A DNA stretch of 64,000 nt from Clostridiales bacterium (GTDB lineage Bacteria; Bacillota; Clostridia; Christensenellales; Borkfalkiaceae). Each line of letters begins with the position of its first letter. Position 1 is the first letter of the stretch. The DNA is taken from the NCBI GenBank assembly GCA_015069485.1, contig SVIM01000001.1, positions 1 to 64,000 of the forward strand, read 5' to 3'. Positions 10,053-20,439 of this stretch are shown one piece after another. The position numbers and the translations under genes are program-made. The notes below the pieces were generated by a model that did no database searches, was not told the origin of the DNA, and saw nothing but the letters and a program-made list of their open reading frames with translations.

Positions 10053-11119
10053 ATTATACTAAACAAGAGCTTGACCTTATAATTTTAGATAGCTTTGAGG
10101 AGCTTACCTATAAAAATAAGTACGATTTGCTGTGCGGTTTAACGCAAAGCCTCCCCAACTTTAAAAATTGTGAGGAAAAGCTGATTAAAAGTCTTTCACA
10201 CGGTGTATATAATAAAATAAGGGATCTTTTTAATTCTAACGATTATAAAGAGAGAATTTTAAAGGGATATAAAGAAAGGGGCATAGAGTGCGTAACTTTC
10301 TTTTCGCAGGATTATCCCGAAAAATTAAGACATATCAGCGTTCCGCCCATAGTATTATACTGCAAGGGAAACCGTTCTCTTTTACAAAAAAGGTTGTTTT
10401 CCGTCGTTGGGTCAAGAAGAACTGCCCCTAACGCAATAGCGGCGTGCAAAAAAATTTGTAGCGATTTATGCTCGCATTTTGCCGTTGTAACGGGTATTGC
10501 AGACGGAGCCGATACGGCGGCGCTCGAAGGCGCTCTCGAGGGTAACGGCGCAATATGCGTTTTGGCTCACGGCTTCAATTTCGTATATCCAGCAGGCAAT
10601 AAGCAGCTTTTAGATAAGGTAATTAATAAGGGCTTGGCAATAACCGAGCATCTCCCTCAAATTGCGCCAAGAAGCTATTTATTCTCCGTTCGCAACCGCA
10701 TAATAGCGGGGATTTCAGAAGGAACGCTAATCGTTTCTGCAGGTAAAAAAAGCGGCGCACTTATAACGGCAAGCTACGCCTACGAATACGGTAGGGAGCT
10801 TTTCGCCTTTCCATATAATATAGGAGTAGCTTCGGGCGAAGGGTGCAACGCCCTTATAAAAAAAGGCGCGTATCTTACCGAAAATATACTTGACATTGGC
10901 AATGCTTTTGGTTTAGACTTAAAACCACGCGAAAATTTAAAGCTTACCAAACAGGAAAGGGAGCTGCTTGCCGAAATTAAAAGCTTGGGCGAAGCGCATA
11001 TAATGCAGCTTGCAAACGCTTTCGGCGTGCAAAGCTACGAGCTTGCGCCACTGCTTTCCTCCTTGGAGGTTAAAAAGCTTATTGTAAGGCTTGGCGGAAA
11101 CAGATACGCTTCCTTATAA
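10049..11119 (+). CDS. dprA: DNA-processing protein DprA
   Basis: YPEKLRHISVPPIVLYCKGN, VVGSRRTAPNA, VTGIADGADTAALEGAL; overlaps comM. Confidence 0.95.
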   Translation: MNYTKQELDLIILDSFEELTYKNKYDLLCGLTQSLPNFKNCEEKLIKSLSHGVYNKIRDLFNSNDYKERILKGYKERGIECVTFFSQDYPEKLRHISVPPIVLYCKGNRSLLQKRLFSVVGSRRTAPNAIAACKKICSDLCSHFAVVTGIADGADTAALEGALEGNGAICVLAHGFNFVYPAGNKQLLDKVINKGLAITEHLPQIAPRSYLFSVRNRIIAGISEGTLIVSAGKKSGALITASYAYEYGRELFAFPYNIGVASGEGCNALIKKGAYLTENILDIGNAFGLDLKPRENLKLTKQERELLAEIKSLGEAHIMQLANAFGVQSYELAPLLSSLEVKKLIVRLGGNRYASL

Positions 11120-11274
11120 GTAAGGCTTCGTTACAATAAAGGGTTGGTTTTAGAAAAAGTAAAATCAATTTTTGCTAATCAACCGTTTGTTGCAATATAG
11201 CCGTAAATAAAACAGTAAACAATCTCGTTAATTTGCCGTAAAAAGTAAATTTGTGTAAATAAGTAGGATTTAAT

Positions 11275-13608
11275 ATGGACTTGATTATAGTAGAATCGCC
11301 TTCAAAGGCAAAAACAATTGCAAAATATTTAAAAGGGAAATTTAAGGTGGACGCTTCCGGCGGACACGTTCGCGATTTACCCGAGCGCACCTTGGGCGTA
11401 AAGATTACGGAAAATTTCGAACCTAAATACGAAATTACCTCAAGCAAAAAGGAGGTTATTCAAAGGCTTACTAACGAGGCGAAAAGGGCTGGAAAGGTTT
11501 ATCTTGCAACCGACCCTGACCGTGAAGGAGAAGCGATTAGCTGGCATTTGCAAACGGTTTTAGGCTTGGATGAAAACGGGGAAAACAGAATAGAATTTAA
11601 CGAAATTTCTCCCACGGCGGTACAAAACGCATTAAAAAATCCCAGAAAAATTAACTATAATCTCGTTGACGCGCAACAGGCAAGAAGAGTTTTGGACAGA
11701 TTGGTGGGCTACAAGCTTTCGCCACTTTTAAACAACCGTATTCAAAACGGACTTTCGGCCGGCAGAGTGCAGTCGGTTGCGTTAAGATTAATCGTTGACA
11801 GAGAGCGTGAAATTACCTCCTTCGTGCCCGAAGGCTATTGGAACTTTTACGCAAATCTTCAAGATACGCAAAAAAAGTTTGCTCCGTTTAAGGGCTCTTA
11901 TCAGCTTAAACGAAGCGGAAAAACCATCTCCGAAGAAAAGGCAAAAGCCGTTGAATCGGCTATATATGGCGGGCAATTCGTCGTTAGTAAGGTAAAAAAC
12001 GGCGTAATAAAGCAACACGCGCCCGCGCCCTTTACAACCTCTTCTCTCCAACAGGACGCGTCTAATAAGTTTGGTATGTCCTCGCCCGAAACTATGTTGG
12101 TTGCCCAGCATTTATACGAGGGTATGGACGTAGGCGGCGACCATATCGCCCTTATAACTTATATAAGAACGGACTCGGTAAGGGTTTCGTACGAAGCGCA
12201 GAAAAACGCTTTAAGCTTTATTAAAGAAAATTACGGCGAAAAATTCGTGCCTGCAAAGCCCAACCACTACGCTACCAAAAAGGGTGCGCAGGACGCGCAC
12301 GAGGCTATCCGCCCCATAAACCTTGCGGTTACGCCTGCAAGCGTTAAAAAATATCTCGATAAAAAGCACTATAACATATATAAATTAGTATACGACCGCT
12401 TTATCGCATCACAAATGGCGGAGGCCCAGTATAATTCAATGCAAATCGAAAGCGTTTGCGCGGGCTACACCTTTAAGTCAAGCGGAAAGTCTCTTCTTTT
12501 TGCAGGCTTTACCTCCGCATACCAAGAAACGAAGCCCCAAACTGACGAGGAGGAGGAAAGCGCAAAATTGTTGCCCCCCTTATCGGTTGGCGACGTGCTT
12601 TTGCTAAATTCCTTTGAAAAGGAACAAAAATTTACCCGTCCCCCCTACCGCTTTACCGACGCGTCGCTCGTTAAGGCGATGGAAGAAAAGGGTATAGGCA
12701 GACCTTCTACCTACGCGTCTATAATTTCCGTATTAACAAAGCGCAAGTACGTGGAAAAGGACGGCAAGTATATGCTTCCTACCGAGGTTGCGTATAAAAT
12801 AACCGATATGCTCGTTAAGTATTTTACCGACATTATGGACGTAGGCTTTACGGCTAAAATGGAGGACGAGCTTGATAAAATTGAAGACGGCGGTATCGAT
12901 TGGCATAAAATTATTGCCGATTTCTACCCCTCTTTTGCCGATAAATTAAAGTTTGCTTCTACCGACGGCGACGAGGAAACGGACGAAATTTGCGAAAAGT
13001 GTGGCAGTATGATGATAAGAAGAATAGGAAAGTACGGCAAATATTTGGCTTGCTCTAACTATCCCACCTGCTCCAACATTTTAAGCGAATCGGAAGCGGA
13101 GGTTTCCAGCATGCGTTGCCCCAAATGTGGTGCTAATATGGTGGTAAAAAGCGGAAAGTTCGGCAAGTTTTTGGCTTGCCCTAACTACCCCGAGTGCTCT
13201 TCTATATTGCCCATTGACGCCAAGGTTACGGGCGATAAATGTACCGAGTGCGGTGAATTTATGCTTCTTAAAAAGGGCAAGTACGGCACTTATTTAGAGT
13301 GTGGCAAATGCGGAGCAAAGCGCCCCCTAAACGAGCCTGACGGCAAGGTAAAGGCGGGCGAAAAGACGGAAGGCGTATGTCCCGATTGCGGAAAGCCTAT
13401 GCGCCGTATGACCTCTAAAACGGGCAAAATTTATTTCGGCTGTACCGGCTATCCCTCGTGTAAGTTTTTAAGCTGGGATATCTCCACGGGCGACAAGTGC
13501 CCCAAATGCGGTAAATTTTTAATTAAGCGTGGCAACGCTATTCGTTGTAGCGACAAAAATTGTACCTATTTACTTGAACTTTCCAAGGCGGAAGAAGATG
13601 AAAATTAA
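11275..13608 (+). CDS. topA: DNA topoisomerase I with multiple C-terminal zinc ribbons
   Basis: MDLIIVESPSKAKTIAKYL, LATDPDREGEAISWHL, ALITYIRTDS; CxxC repeats. Confidence 0.97.
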   Translation: MDLIIVESPSKAKTIAKYLKGKFKVDASGGHVRDLPERTLGVKITENFEPKYEITSSKKEVIQRLTNEAKRAGKVYLATDPDREGEAISWHLQTVLGLDENGENRIEFNEISPTAVQNALKNPRKINYNLVDAQQARRVLDRLVGYKLSPLLNNRIQNGLSAGRVQSVALRLIVDREREITSFVPEGYWNFYANLQDTQKKFAPFKGSYQLKRSGKTISEEKAKAVESAIYGGQFVVSKVKNGVIKQHAPAPFTTSSLQQDASNKFGMSSPETMLVAQHLYEGMDVGGDHIALITYIRTDSVRVSYEAQKNALSFIKENYGEKFVPAKPNHYATKKGAQDAHEAIRPINLAVTPASVKKYLDKKHYNIYKLVYDRFIASQMAEAQYNSMQIESVCAGYTFKSSGKSLLFAGFTSAYQETKPQTDEEEESAKLLPPLSVGDVLLLNSFEKEQKFTRPPYRFTDASLVKAMEEKGIGRPSTYASIISVLTKRKYVEKDGKYMLPTEVAYKITDMLVKYFTDIMDVGFTAKMEDELDKIEDGGIDWHKIIADFYPSFADKLKFASTDGDEETDEICEKCGSMMIRRIGKYGKYLACSNYPTCSNILSESEAEVSSMRCPKCGANMVVKSGKFGKFLACPNYPECSSILPIDAKVTGDKCTECGEFMLLKKGKYGTYLECGKCGAKRPLNEPDGKVKAGEKTEGVCPDCGKPMRRMTSKTGKIYFGCTGYPSCKFLSWDISTGDKCPKCGKFLIKRGNAIRCSDKNCTYLLELSKAEEDEN

Positions 13609-14899
13609 AATAATAGGCGCAGGGCTTGCCGGCTGTGAAGCGGCTTATTATTTGGCGGAGCGTGGCGTTGAAGTAACGCTTTACGATATTAAGCCAAACA
13701 AGTTTACCCCTGCGCACAAAAATAAAAATTTAGGCGAGCTCGTTTGCTCCAACTCCTTAAAATCAAGCGATACCTTTGCCAACGCTTGCGCCCTTTTAAA
13801 GGAAGAAATGCGCTTGCTTGGCTCGCTTATGATGGAAGCGGCGCAAAGCACTAAAATCCCCGCAGGCGGCGCGTTAGCCGTCGATAGGGACGAGTTTGCA
13901 AGTTATATAACGGAAAAAATATTTTCCCATAAAAACATTAAGTTTATAAGCGAAGAAATTTCTTCCTTACCGCAAGGGGAATTTTGCATAGTGGCAACGG
14001 GCCCCTTAACTACCGACAGCCTTTCTGGCGATATTCAAAGGGCTTTGGGCTCGGGCTTGCATTTTTACGACGCCTCCGCACCTATCGTTTCAAAGGATTC
14101 AATCGATTTTTCCAACTGCTTTTACGGCGACAGATACGGCAAGGGCGGGGACGATTATATTAACTGCCCATTAGATAAAGACACCTATATATCCTTCGTC
14201 GAAGCCTTAATTTCTGCGGAAAAAGCACTTTTGCACGAGTTTGAAAAAAAGGAAATTTTCGAAGGCTGTATGCCGGTGGAAATTATGGCGGCAAGGGGTA
14301 TAGATACTCTTCGCTTCGGCCCGTTTAAGCCCGTTGGCTTGCAGGACGAAAACGGCAATAAATTTTACGCTGTTATGCAGCTTCGCAAAGAAAATTCTCA
14401 AGGCACGGCGTACAATTTGGTGGGTTGCCAAACGAACTTAAAATTCCCCGAGCAAAAAAGGGTGTTTTCAATGATTCCCGCCCTAAAGAACGCAGAATTT
14501 TTGCGCTACGGCGTTATGCACCGCAATACATATTTAAACGCGCCCGATTTTTTAAACGCGGACTTTTCGCTTAAAGAAGACGGCAAGGTGTTTTTTGCAG
14601 GGCAAATTACGGGTGTCGAGGGTTATGTAGAATCGGCGGCAAGCGGGCTTTTATGCGCAATTCACGCCCTTAATAAGCTTAATGGTAAACAGCCTATAAT
14701 ACCCGAGGATATAACCGTTTTAGGCGCTTTGTCGGCGCATATATGCACGCCAAATAAAAATTATCAGCCTATGAACGCCAACTTTGGAATACTTAGGCAG
14801 GCGGAAAAAAGAATAAAAGATAAAAAGGAACGCTACCGCTATTTAGCGGAACGCGCGCTACAAAGCATTAAAAAATATAAAGAAGAAATTAATTTATAA
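13598..14899 (+). CDS. trmFO: Methylenetetrahydrofolate-tRNA-(uracil-5-)-methyltransferase
   Basis: [24 protein letters not shown]; start moved from 13529, 11-bp overlap with topA. Confidence 0.95.
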   Translation: MKIKIIGAGLAGCEAAYYLAERGVEVTLYDIKPNKFTPAHKNKNLGELVCSNSLKSSDTFANACALLKEEMRLLGSLMMEAAQSTKIPAGGALAVDRDEFASYITEKIFSHKNIKFISEEISSLPQGEFCIVATGPLTTDSLSGDIQRALGSGLHFYDASAPIVSKDSIDFSNCFYGDRYGKGGDDYINCPLDKDTYISFVEALISAEKALLHEFEKKEIFEGCMPVEIMAARGIDTLRFGPFKPVGLQDENGNKFYAVMQLRKENSQGTAYNLVGCQTNLKFPEQKRVFSMIPALKNAEFLRYGVMHRNTYLNAPDFLNADFSLKEDGKVFFAGQITGVEGYVESAASGLLCAIHALNKLNGKQPIIPEDITVLGALSAHICTPNKNYQPMNANFGILRQAEKRIKDKKERYRYLAERALQSIKKYKEEINL

Positions 14900-14909
14900 A
14901 GGTAAAATT

Positions 14910-15449
14910 ATGGCAGTAGAATTTCACGCAACTACAATTTGCGGCGTAAAACGCGACGGCGTTATCGCCATTGCAGGCGACGGTCAAGTTACTATGGGCG
15001 AAAGCGTAATATTTAAAAATACCGCAACCAAGGTTAAGCGCATTTACGGCGGTAAGGTAATCGTGGGCTTTGCAGGCTCGGTTGCCGATGCCTTTTCGTT
15101 AAGCGAAAAATTCGAAGGTATGTTAAATAAATTTTCGGGCAATTTAATGCGCTCTGCGGTGGAGCTTGCCGAGCTTTGGCGCGCCGATAAGGCAGTAAGA
15201 AAGTTAGAGGCGTTGATGATAGTTGCCGATAAGGAGACTATGCTTATCGTTTCCGGCACGGGCGAGGTTATCGAGCCTGACGACGGAATTGCCGCAATAG
15301 GAAGCGGTGGGAATTACGCTATGGCGGCGGCAAGGGCGCTTTATCAAAACACGCAGTTTTCCGCAGAAGAAATTGCAAAAAAAGCGCTTAAAATCGCTTC
15401 GGAAATTTGCGTTTACACCAACGATAACATCAAGTGCGAAACCGTATAA
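14910..15449 (+). CDS. hslV: HslV/ClpQ protease subunit
   Basis: [40 protein letters not shown]. Confidence 0.96.
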   Translation: MAVEFHATTICGVKRDGVIAIAGDGQVTMGESVIFKNTATKVKRIYGGKVIVGFAGSVADAFSLSEKFEGMLNKFSGNLMRSAVELAELWRADKAVRKLEALMIVADKETMLIVSGTGEVIEPDDGIAAIGSGGNYAMAAARALYQNTQFSAEEIAKKALKIASEICVYTNDNIKCETV

Positions 15450-15520
15450 AATATTTAAATTATTTTTATTAAATGCGATATATTACCGCGTCAATTTATA
15501 AATTATAGGGAGAAATAACC

Positions 15521-16831
15521 GTGGATTTAACACCTAAACAAATAGTTCACGAACTAAATAAATATATTATCGGGCAGGACGAAGCGAAAAAGGCGGTGGC
15601 TATCGCTTTGCGCAACCGTTTTAGAAGAAGCCAGCTTTCCCCCGAGCTTCAGGATGAAATTACACCTAAAAATATTATTATGAAGGGCCCTACCGGCGTT
15701 GGTAAAACGGAAATTGCAAGGCGACTTGCAAAGCTTGTAAAAGCGCCCTTTTTAAAGGTGGAAGCAACGAAATACACCGAAGTCGGTTACGTTGGCAGGG
15801 ACGTGGAATCTATGATTCGCGACCTTGCTGAATGCGCTATTCGTTTAGTTAAGGAAGAAAAGACGGCAGAGGTTAAATACAAGGCGTTGGCTACTGCTGA
15901 AAGAAGGGTGGCAAAGGCGCTTTTAGAAATTAAAAAGGACGAGCGTGGCGAAATGGATAAATCCGTTTTCGAAGAAAAGCTTGTAACGGAAATCCACGCA
16001 GGCAAGCACGACAATGTAACCGTTGAAATCGAGGTTGCAAGCGCTCCTAAATCGCTCGACTTAACCCCCGGCTCTGCTACCGCTATCGATTTAGGCTCGA
16101 TTTTTGAAATGGGCATGGGCGGTAAAAAGAAAAAGCGTAAAATCGCCGTAAGGGAAGCAATTAACCTAATTATGTCGGAGGAAGCGGATAAGCTTATCGA
16201 TAAGGACGCGTTAAACGCAGAGGCAATTCGCCGCGCCGAAAACGACGGTATAATTTTTATAGATGAAATCGATAAAATCGCAGGCAAGCACAATCACGGG
16301 GCAGACGTCTCCCGCGAGGGCGTTCAACGCGATATATTACCTATCGTAGAAGGCTGCACCGTACAAACGAAGTACGGCCCTATCCGCACGGATTACATTT
16401 TATTTATTGCCGCGGGCGCTTTCCACGTTTCAAAGGTGGAGGATTTAATCCCCGAGCTTCAAGGCAGATTCCCTATTCAGGTAGAGCTTAAAAGCTTAAC
16501 CAAGCAGGATTTTATTAATATTTTAACTCAACCCCAAAACGCAATAACAAGGCAGTATTCGCTTTTATTGCAGGTAGATAATATCGACTTGCAGTTCACT
16601 CCCGACGCCATAGAAAAAATTGCGGAAATTTCAGAAGATATTAACGCTACCTCCGAAGATATCGGCGCTCGCCGACTTCATACCGTTATGGAATATCTTT
16701 TAGAAGATATTTCCTTTAACGCAGGCGGAAACGACTATCCTATCATCACGGTAGAAATTAATAAAAAATACGTAGAAGAGCACCTTGAAAAGGTAGTTAA
16801 AAATAGGGACTTAAAGCAATACATTATTTAA
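15521..16831 (+). CDS. hslU: HslU/ClpY ATPase subunit
   Basis: LTPKQIVHELNKYIIGQDEAKKAVAIALRNRFRR, GPTGVGKTEIARRLAKL; GTG start. Confidence 0.97.
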   Translation: MDLTPKQIVHELNKYIIGQDEAKKAVAIALRNRFRRSQLSPELQDEITPKNIIMKGPTGVGKTEIARRLAKLVKAPFLKVEATKYTEVGYVGRDVESMIRDLAECAIRLVKEEKTAEVKYKALATAERRVAKALLEIKKDERGEMDKSVFEEKLVTEIHAGKHDNVTVEIEVASAPKSLDLTPGSATAIDLGSIFEMGMGGKKKKRKIAVREAINLIMSEEADKLIDKDALNAEAIRRAENDGIIFIDEIDKIAGKHNHGADVSREGVQRDILPIVEGCTVQTKYGPIRTDYILFIAAGAFHVSKVEDLIPELQGRFPIQVELKSLTKQDFINILTQPQNAITRQYSLLLQVDNIDLQFTPDAIEKIAEISEDINATSEDIGARRLHTVMEYLLEDISFNAGGNDYPIITVEINKKYVEEHLEKVVKNRDLKQYII

Positions 16832-16966
16832 TTGCCCCCTATATATATCGCAGTTAACGGCGTTTTTGCGCTGTTATCAGCTAAAATATTTTTTGCACAA
16901 AGCGTAATTTTCTTTGCCCTGGCAAATAAAATTATTGCAAAGGGCAAGCATTAAAAGAGGTTTATT

Positions 16967-18214
16967 ATGATTAATATCCCCAAGGGCACGAAGGACGTTT
17001 TGCCCGCAAATTCATATAAATGGCAGTTCGTAGAAGAAAATGCAAGAAAGGTGGCAAGGCTTTTTAATTTAAAGGAAGTGCGCACGCCCGTATTCGAGCA
17101 TACCGAGCTTTTCGCCCGTGGCGTAGGCGACACCACCGATATCGTAAACAAGGAAATGTATACCTTTGAGGATAAGGGTGGCAGGTCTATCACGCTTAAG
17201 CCCGAAGGTACTGCCGGCGTTGCGAGGATGTTTATTGAAAACGGTATGCACGCAGGCGTTTTGCCCGTAAAAACCTTTTATATAACCCCTTGCTTCCGTT
17301 ACGAGCGTCCCCAAGCAGGCAGACTGCGTGAATTCCATCAGTTTGGCATAGAAATTTTCGGTTCTAAAACGCCCGATACGGACGCCGAAGTAATTTTTGC
17401 GGCGCAAAGCTTTTTAAATAAGCTTGGCATTACCGAAATTGCGCTTAATATAAACTCTATCGGTTGCAAAACCTGTAGGGCGCAATATAACGCTGCGCTT
17501 AAGGCTTACCTTGAGCCTAACCTTGCAGATATGTGCGAAACCTGCAAGGCAAGGTTTGATAAAAACCCTTTAAGAATTTTAGATTGCAAGGAAGAAAAGT
17601 GCAAAAGCATAAATGAAAACGCCCCTAAAATCGTCGATTATTTATGCGACGAGTGCGCGTCTCACTTTGCTCTCGTTAAGGAATATTTAGACGGGCAAGG
17701 CGTAAAATACACCGTTAATCCCTACATAGTAAGGGGTTTAGATTATTATTCAAAAACCGTTTTTGAATTCGTTTCAACAAAAATCGGCAGTCAGGGCACG
17801 GTTTGTGGCGGTGGCAGATACGACACCTTAATCGAAAATTTAGGCGGAGCTTCTACCCCTGCAATCGGCTTTGGCGCAGGGATTGAAAGGCTGTTGCTTT
17901 TAATGGAAAACACGGGCGTTGAAATCGAGGATACGACGAAGCCCACCATCTACCTTGCAGGGATGGACGAGTTAAGCCGTAAAAAGGCGTTCGAATTAGC
18001 AATGCAAATCCGTTCGGCAGGCATTTCTGCCGAGGTGGACCATATGGCAAAATCGGTTAAGGCACAGTTTAAGTACGCCGATAAAATCGGCGCAAGGTTC
18101 GTTGCCGCAATAGGCAGCGCAGAGCTTGAAAGCGGTGTTTGCAACTTAAAGGAAATGGCTACGGGTGTGCAAACTGCGGTTAAATTTGAAGATTTAATCA
18201 CATACTTAAAGTAA
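16967..18214 (+). CDS. hisS: Histidyl-tRNA synthetase
   Basis: GTKDVLPANS, LKPEGTAGVARMFIE, FRYERPQAGRLREFHQFGIE. Confidence 0.97.
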   Translation: MINIPKGTKDVLPANSYKWQFVEENARKVARLFNLKEVRTPVFEHTELFARGVGDTTDIVNKEMYTFEDKGGRSITLKPEGTAGVARMFIENGMHAGVLPVKTFYITPCFRYERPQAGRLREFHQFGIEIFGSKTPDTDAEVIFAAQSFLNKLGITEIALNINSIGCKTCRAQYNAALKAYLEPNLADMCETCKARFDKNPLRILDCKEEKCKSINENAPKIVDYLCDECASHFALVKEYLDGQGVKYTVNPYIVRGLDYYSKTVFEFVSTKIGSQGTVCGGGRYDTLIENLGGASTPAIGFGAGIERLLLLMENTGVEIEDTTKPTIYLAGMDELSRKKAFELAMQIRSAGISAEVDHMAKSVKAQFKYADKIGARFVAAIGSAELESGVCNLKEMATGVQTAVKFEDLITYLK

Positions 18215-18252
18215 AGTAAATTTACGCTAAAATTGCGTACATAGGAGGAATT

Positions 18253-18567
18253 ATGATAAAACAAGTAAACACGCAACAATTTGACGAACTTTTAAAAGGA
18301 AGTATGCCTATCGTTTGCGACTTTTTTGCAACCTGGTGCGGTCCTTGCAAAATGCTTGCCCCCGTTATGGAGCAAATTTCAGAAGAGCTTAAAATGCAAG
18401 CGTACTTCGTAAAGGTTGATATCGACGATAATATGGAGCTTGCCGCACGCTACGGCATAATGTCTATTCCCACCGTAATGATATTTAAAAACGGTGAAGA
18501 GGTGGCAAAAACTATGGGCTTTATGCCTAAATCAGAAGCGATTAAGTTCGTGCAAAACAATATTTAA
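18253..18567 (+). CDS. trxA: Thioredoxin
   Basis: CDFFATWCGPCKMLAPVMEQ. Confidence 0.97.
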   Translation: MIKQVNTQQFDELLKGSMPIVCDFFATWCGPCKMLAPVMEQISEELKMQAYFVKVDIDDNMELAARYGIMSIPTVMIFKNGEEVAKTMGFMPKSEAIKFVQNNI

Positions 18568-18571
18568 GGTA

Positions 18572-18614
18572 AAAGCCCCTGCAGCTTAAAGCTTGCACGG
18601 GCTTTATTTTTTTA
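18572..18614 (+). terminator. Terminator of trxA
   Basis: AAAGCCCCTGC...GCACGGGCTTTA-TTTTTTT. Confidence 0.7.
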
Positions 18615-18736
18615 CCTAATCTAATTAATAAAATTTTACCATATTGCAGTTTAATTTATATTATTTTATAATATTTGAACGATATTCAATAAAATTTACA
18701 ACCTGGCATAAGCTTTAAATACAATAATTAAGATAC

Positions 18737-18765
18737 TTGCATTTTTCGTATTGCTATGCTATAAT
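18737..18765 (+). promoter_or_regulatory. Promoter of eda
   Basis: TTGCAT, 17-bp spacer, TATAAT. Confidence 0.7.
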
Positions 18766-18794
18766 TAATTTAATAAATATAATAAGGTGGCGTT

Positions 18795-19409
18795 ATGACT
18801 AACGAACAAAAAATAGAAAGAATAAAACAAACTAAAATCGTACCCGTAGTAGTGCTTAACAGCATTGAAGAAACCTTGCCCAAAATGCAAGCGCTTGTGG
18901 ACGGCGGACTTCCCTGTGCGGAAATCACTTTTAGAACGCCTTGCGCCGCGCAAGCTATTGCGTTAACCGTAAAAACCTTCCCCGATATGTTCGTGGGCGC
19001 AGGTACGGTTATAAACCGTGAACAATGCGAAAGGGCTATCGAGGCAGGCTCGCAATTTATAGTTTCCCCCGGGTTTTCGGAAGAGGTTGCCGACTGCTGT
19101 AAAAAGCACGATATGTTATATCTTCCCGGCGTAGTTACCCCCACCGAGGTTATGGCGGCGGTAGCAAAGGGCTTAACTACCTTAAAGTTTTTCCCTGCTT
19201 CAAACTTTGGCGGGCTTAAAACTATAAAGGCGATTTGCGCAGCGTTTCCTTACCTTAAAATTATGCCTACGGGCGGAATTTCTGCCGACAATATTTTAGA
19301 ATATTTAGCGTATGACAAAATTATTGCTTGCGGTGGAAGCTGGATGATGAACGGCACCCCCAAAGAAATTAAGGAAAAAACAAAAAAAGCAGTAGAACTC
19401 GTTAAGTAA
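18795..19409 (+). CDS. eda: KDPG/KHG aldolase
   Basis: KIVPVVVLNSIEETLPKMQALVDGGLPCAEITFRTP, VGAGTVI, FIVSPGF, KFFPASNFGG. Confidence 0.95.
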   Translation: MTNEQKIERIKQTKIVPVVVLNSIEETLPKMQALVDGGLPCAEITFRTPCAAQAIALTVKTFPDMFVGAGTVINREQCERAIEAGSQFIVSPGFSEEVADCCKKHDMLYLPGVVTPTEVMAAVAKGLTTLKFFPASNFGGLKTIKAICAAFPYLKIMPTGGISADNILEYLAYDKIIACGGSWMMNGTPKEIKEKTKKAVELVK

Positions 19410-19431
19410 TTTATTTAATTGAATAATAACA

Positions 19432-19491
19432 CCCCACGCGTAAGTTTGCCTTAGCTTAACGGATTATGTTAACTGTGCGTGGGTTTTTTTT
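19432..19491 (+). terminator. Terminator after eda
   Basis: CCCACGC...GCGTGGG followed by T8. Confidence 0.65.
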
Positions 19492-19501
19492 ACTCTGAAG
19501 C

Positions 19502-19590
19502 GATTAAGGGACTTTTGGTTTCGTCTTTTAGTTATTGCATCGATAGTAGGCATCATGAACTTGATAAAAACGTTTTAAAAATGAGAAAAT
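19502..19590 (+). pseudogene. Decayed 3' fragment of an XRE-regulator paralogue (cf. 20347-20438)
   Basis: Encodes FWFRLLVIASIVGIMNLIKTF* versus FWFRLLVIASIIGIVYSIKTFLKRKK* in the intact gene; long identical DNA stretches; no start upstream. Confidence 0.8.
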
Positions 19591-19712
19591 ATCAACATAT
19601 CTTAATAAAGGTTTGCGAAAAGAATTAAATTTTTAAGTATCAATTACTAGAATAAACTGCCAGTAATTAGGGCATAGTATGCCACCAATTTGTATTTTAA
19701 GGTAAAATAAGG

Positions 19713-19745
19713 GGGCGGGGAGCTTTGTAAAAAAGCTCCCCGCCC
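19713..19745. terminator. Strong hairpin, homologous to the one at 21590-21619
   Basis: GGGCGGGGAGCTT-TGTAAAA-AAGCTCCCCGCCC. Confidence 0.6.
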
Positions 19746-19937
19746 GTTTAATATTTACAGCAAAATTTTTCCTTGAAACATTATTAGCCGTATTTATTTT
19801 AAAGTCGAGGAAAGGCAATATTTGCAAATGCTACAAAATTTATACAATATGCTACCTTTAGTTGGTTGATTTGCTTTTATTATTATAATATAATTAATTT
19901 AAACGAATAAAAAGGACCTATGGAGAGGTTATATACA

Positions 19938-20438
19938 ATGAACTTTGGTGAAAGAATACAAGACTTACGAAAGAAAAAGGGCTATTCACAGGGGGATTTA
20001 GCTGGGTATTTAAATATGTCACGCCAAGCGGTTGCTAAATGGGAACAAAACGTATGTGAACCGAACATGGATTGTTTGATATCTATGGCGGAGTTATTCG
20101 ACGTCGATTTGGATTTTTTAATTACAGGAAAATCTAAAGAAAAAAGAACGGAAGACGTTATTCACAAAAAAGAAACAATCGAAATAAAAGAAAAAGAGCT
20201 TTTGTTAGATAGGAAGGATATTATTCTTTTAATAACCTTAATAACATCCATAATAGTATTTATTGGTTTGTTTGTTTACGCTTTATTAAATCCAATACAT
20301 TATTATCTTGGCAAATCGTTTATTTGGTGGTACATTCCCTTTTTGGATTGGACAGACTTTTGGTTTCGGCTTTTAGTTATTGCTTCGATTATAGGCATCG
20401 TGTACTCTATTAAAACTTTTTTAAAAAGGAAAAAATAA
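19938..20438 (+). CDS. XRE-family HTH regulator with C-terminal transmembrane segments
   Basis: MNFGERIQDLRKKKGYSQGDLAGYLNMSRQAVAKWEQNVCEPNMDCLISMAELFDVDLDFLI; hydrophobic helices near C-terminus; start moved from 19920. Confidence 0.88.
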   Translation: MNFGERIQDLRKKKGYSQGDLAGYLNMSRQAVAKWEQNVCEPNMDCLISMAELFDVDLDFLITGKSKEKRTEDVIHKKETIEIKEKELLLDRKDIILLITLITSIIVFIGLFVYALLNPIHYYLGKSFIWWYIPFLDWTDFWFRLLVIASIIGIVYSIKTFLKRKK

Positions 20439-20439
20439 T

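Noticed and set aside
15787-16293. Minus-strand 168-aa ORF inside hslU (and similar antisense ORFs in ffh, topA, trmFO, cca, rmuC, leuB)
   Set aside because: Shadow ORFs opposite well-supported genes; no recognisable domain.
16914-16946. T-box or attenuator ahead of hisS
   Set aside because: Only one weak TTGCCCT...AGGGCAA hairpin; the 135-nt gap lacks T-box landmarks.
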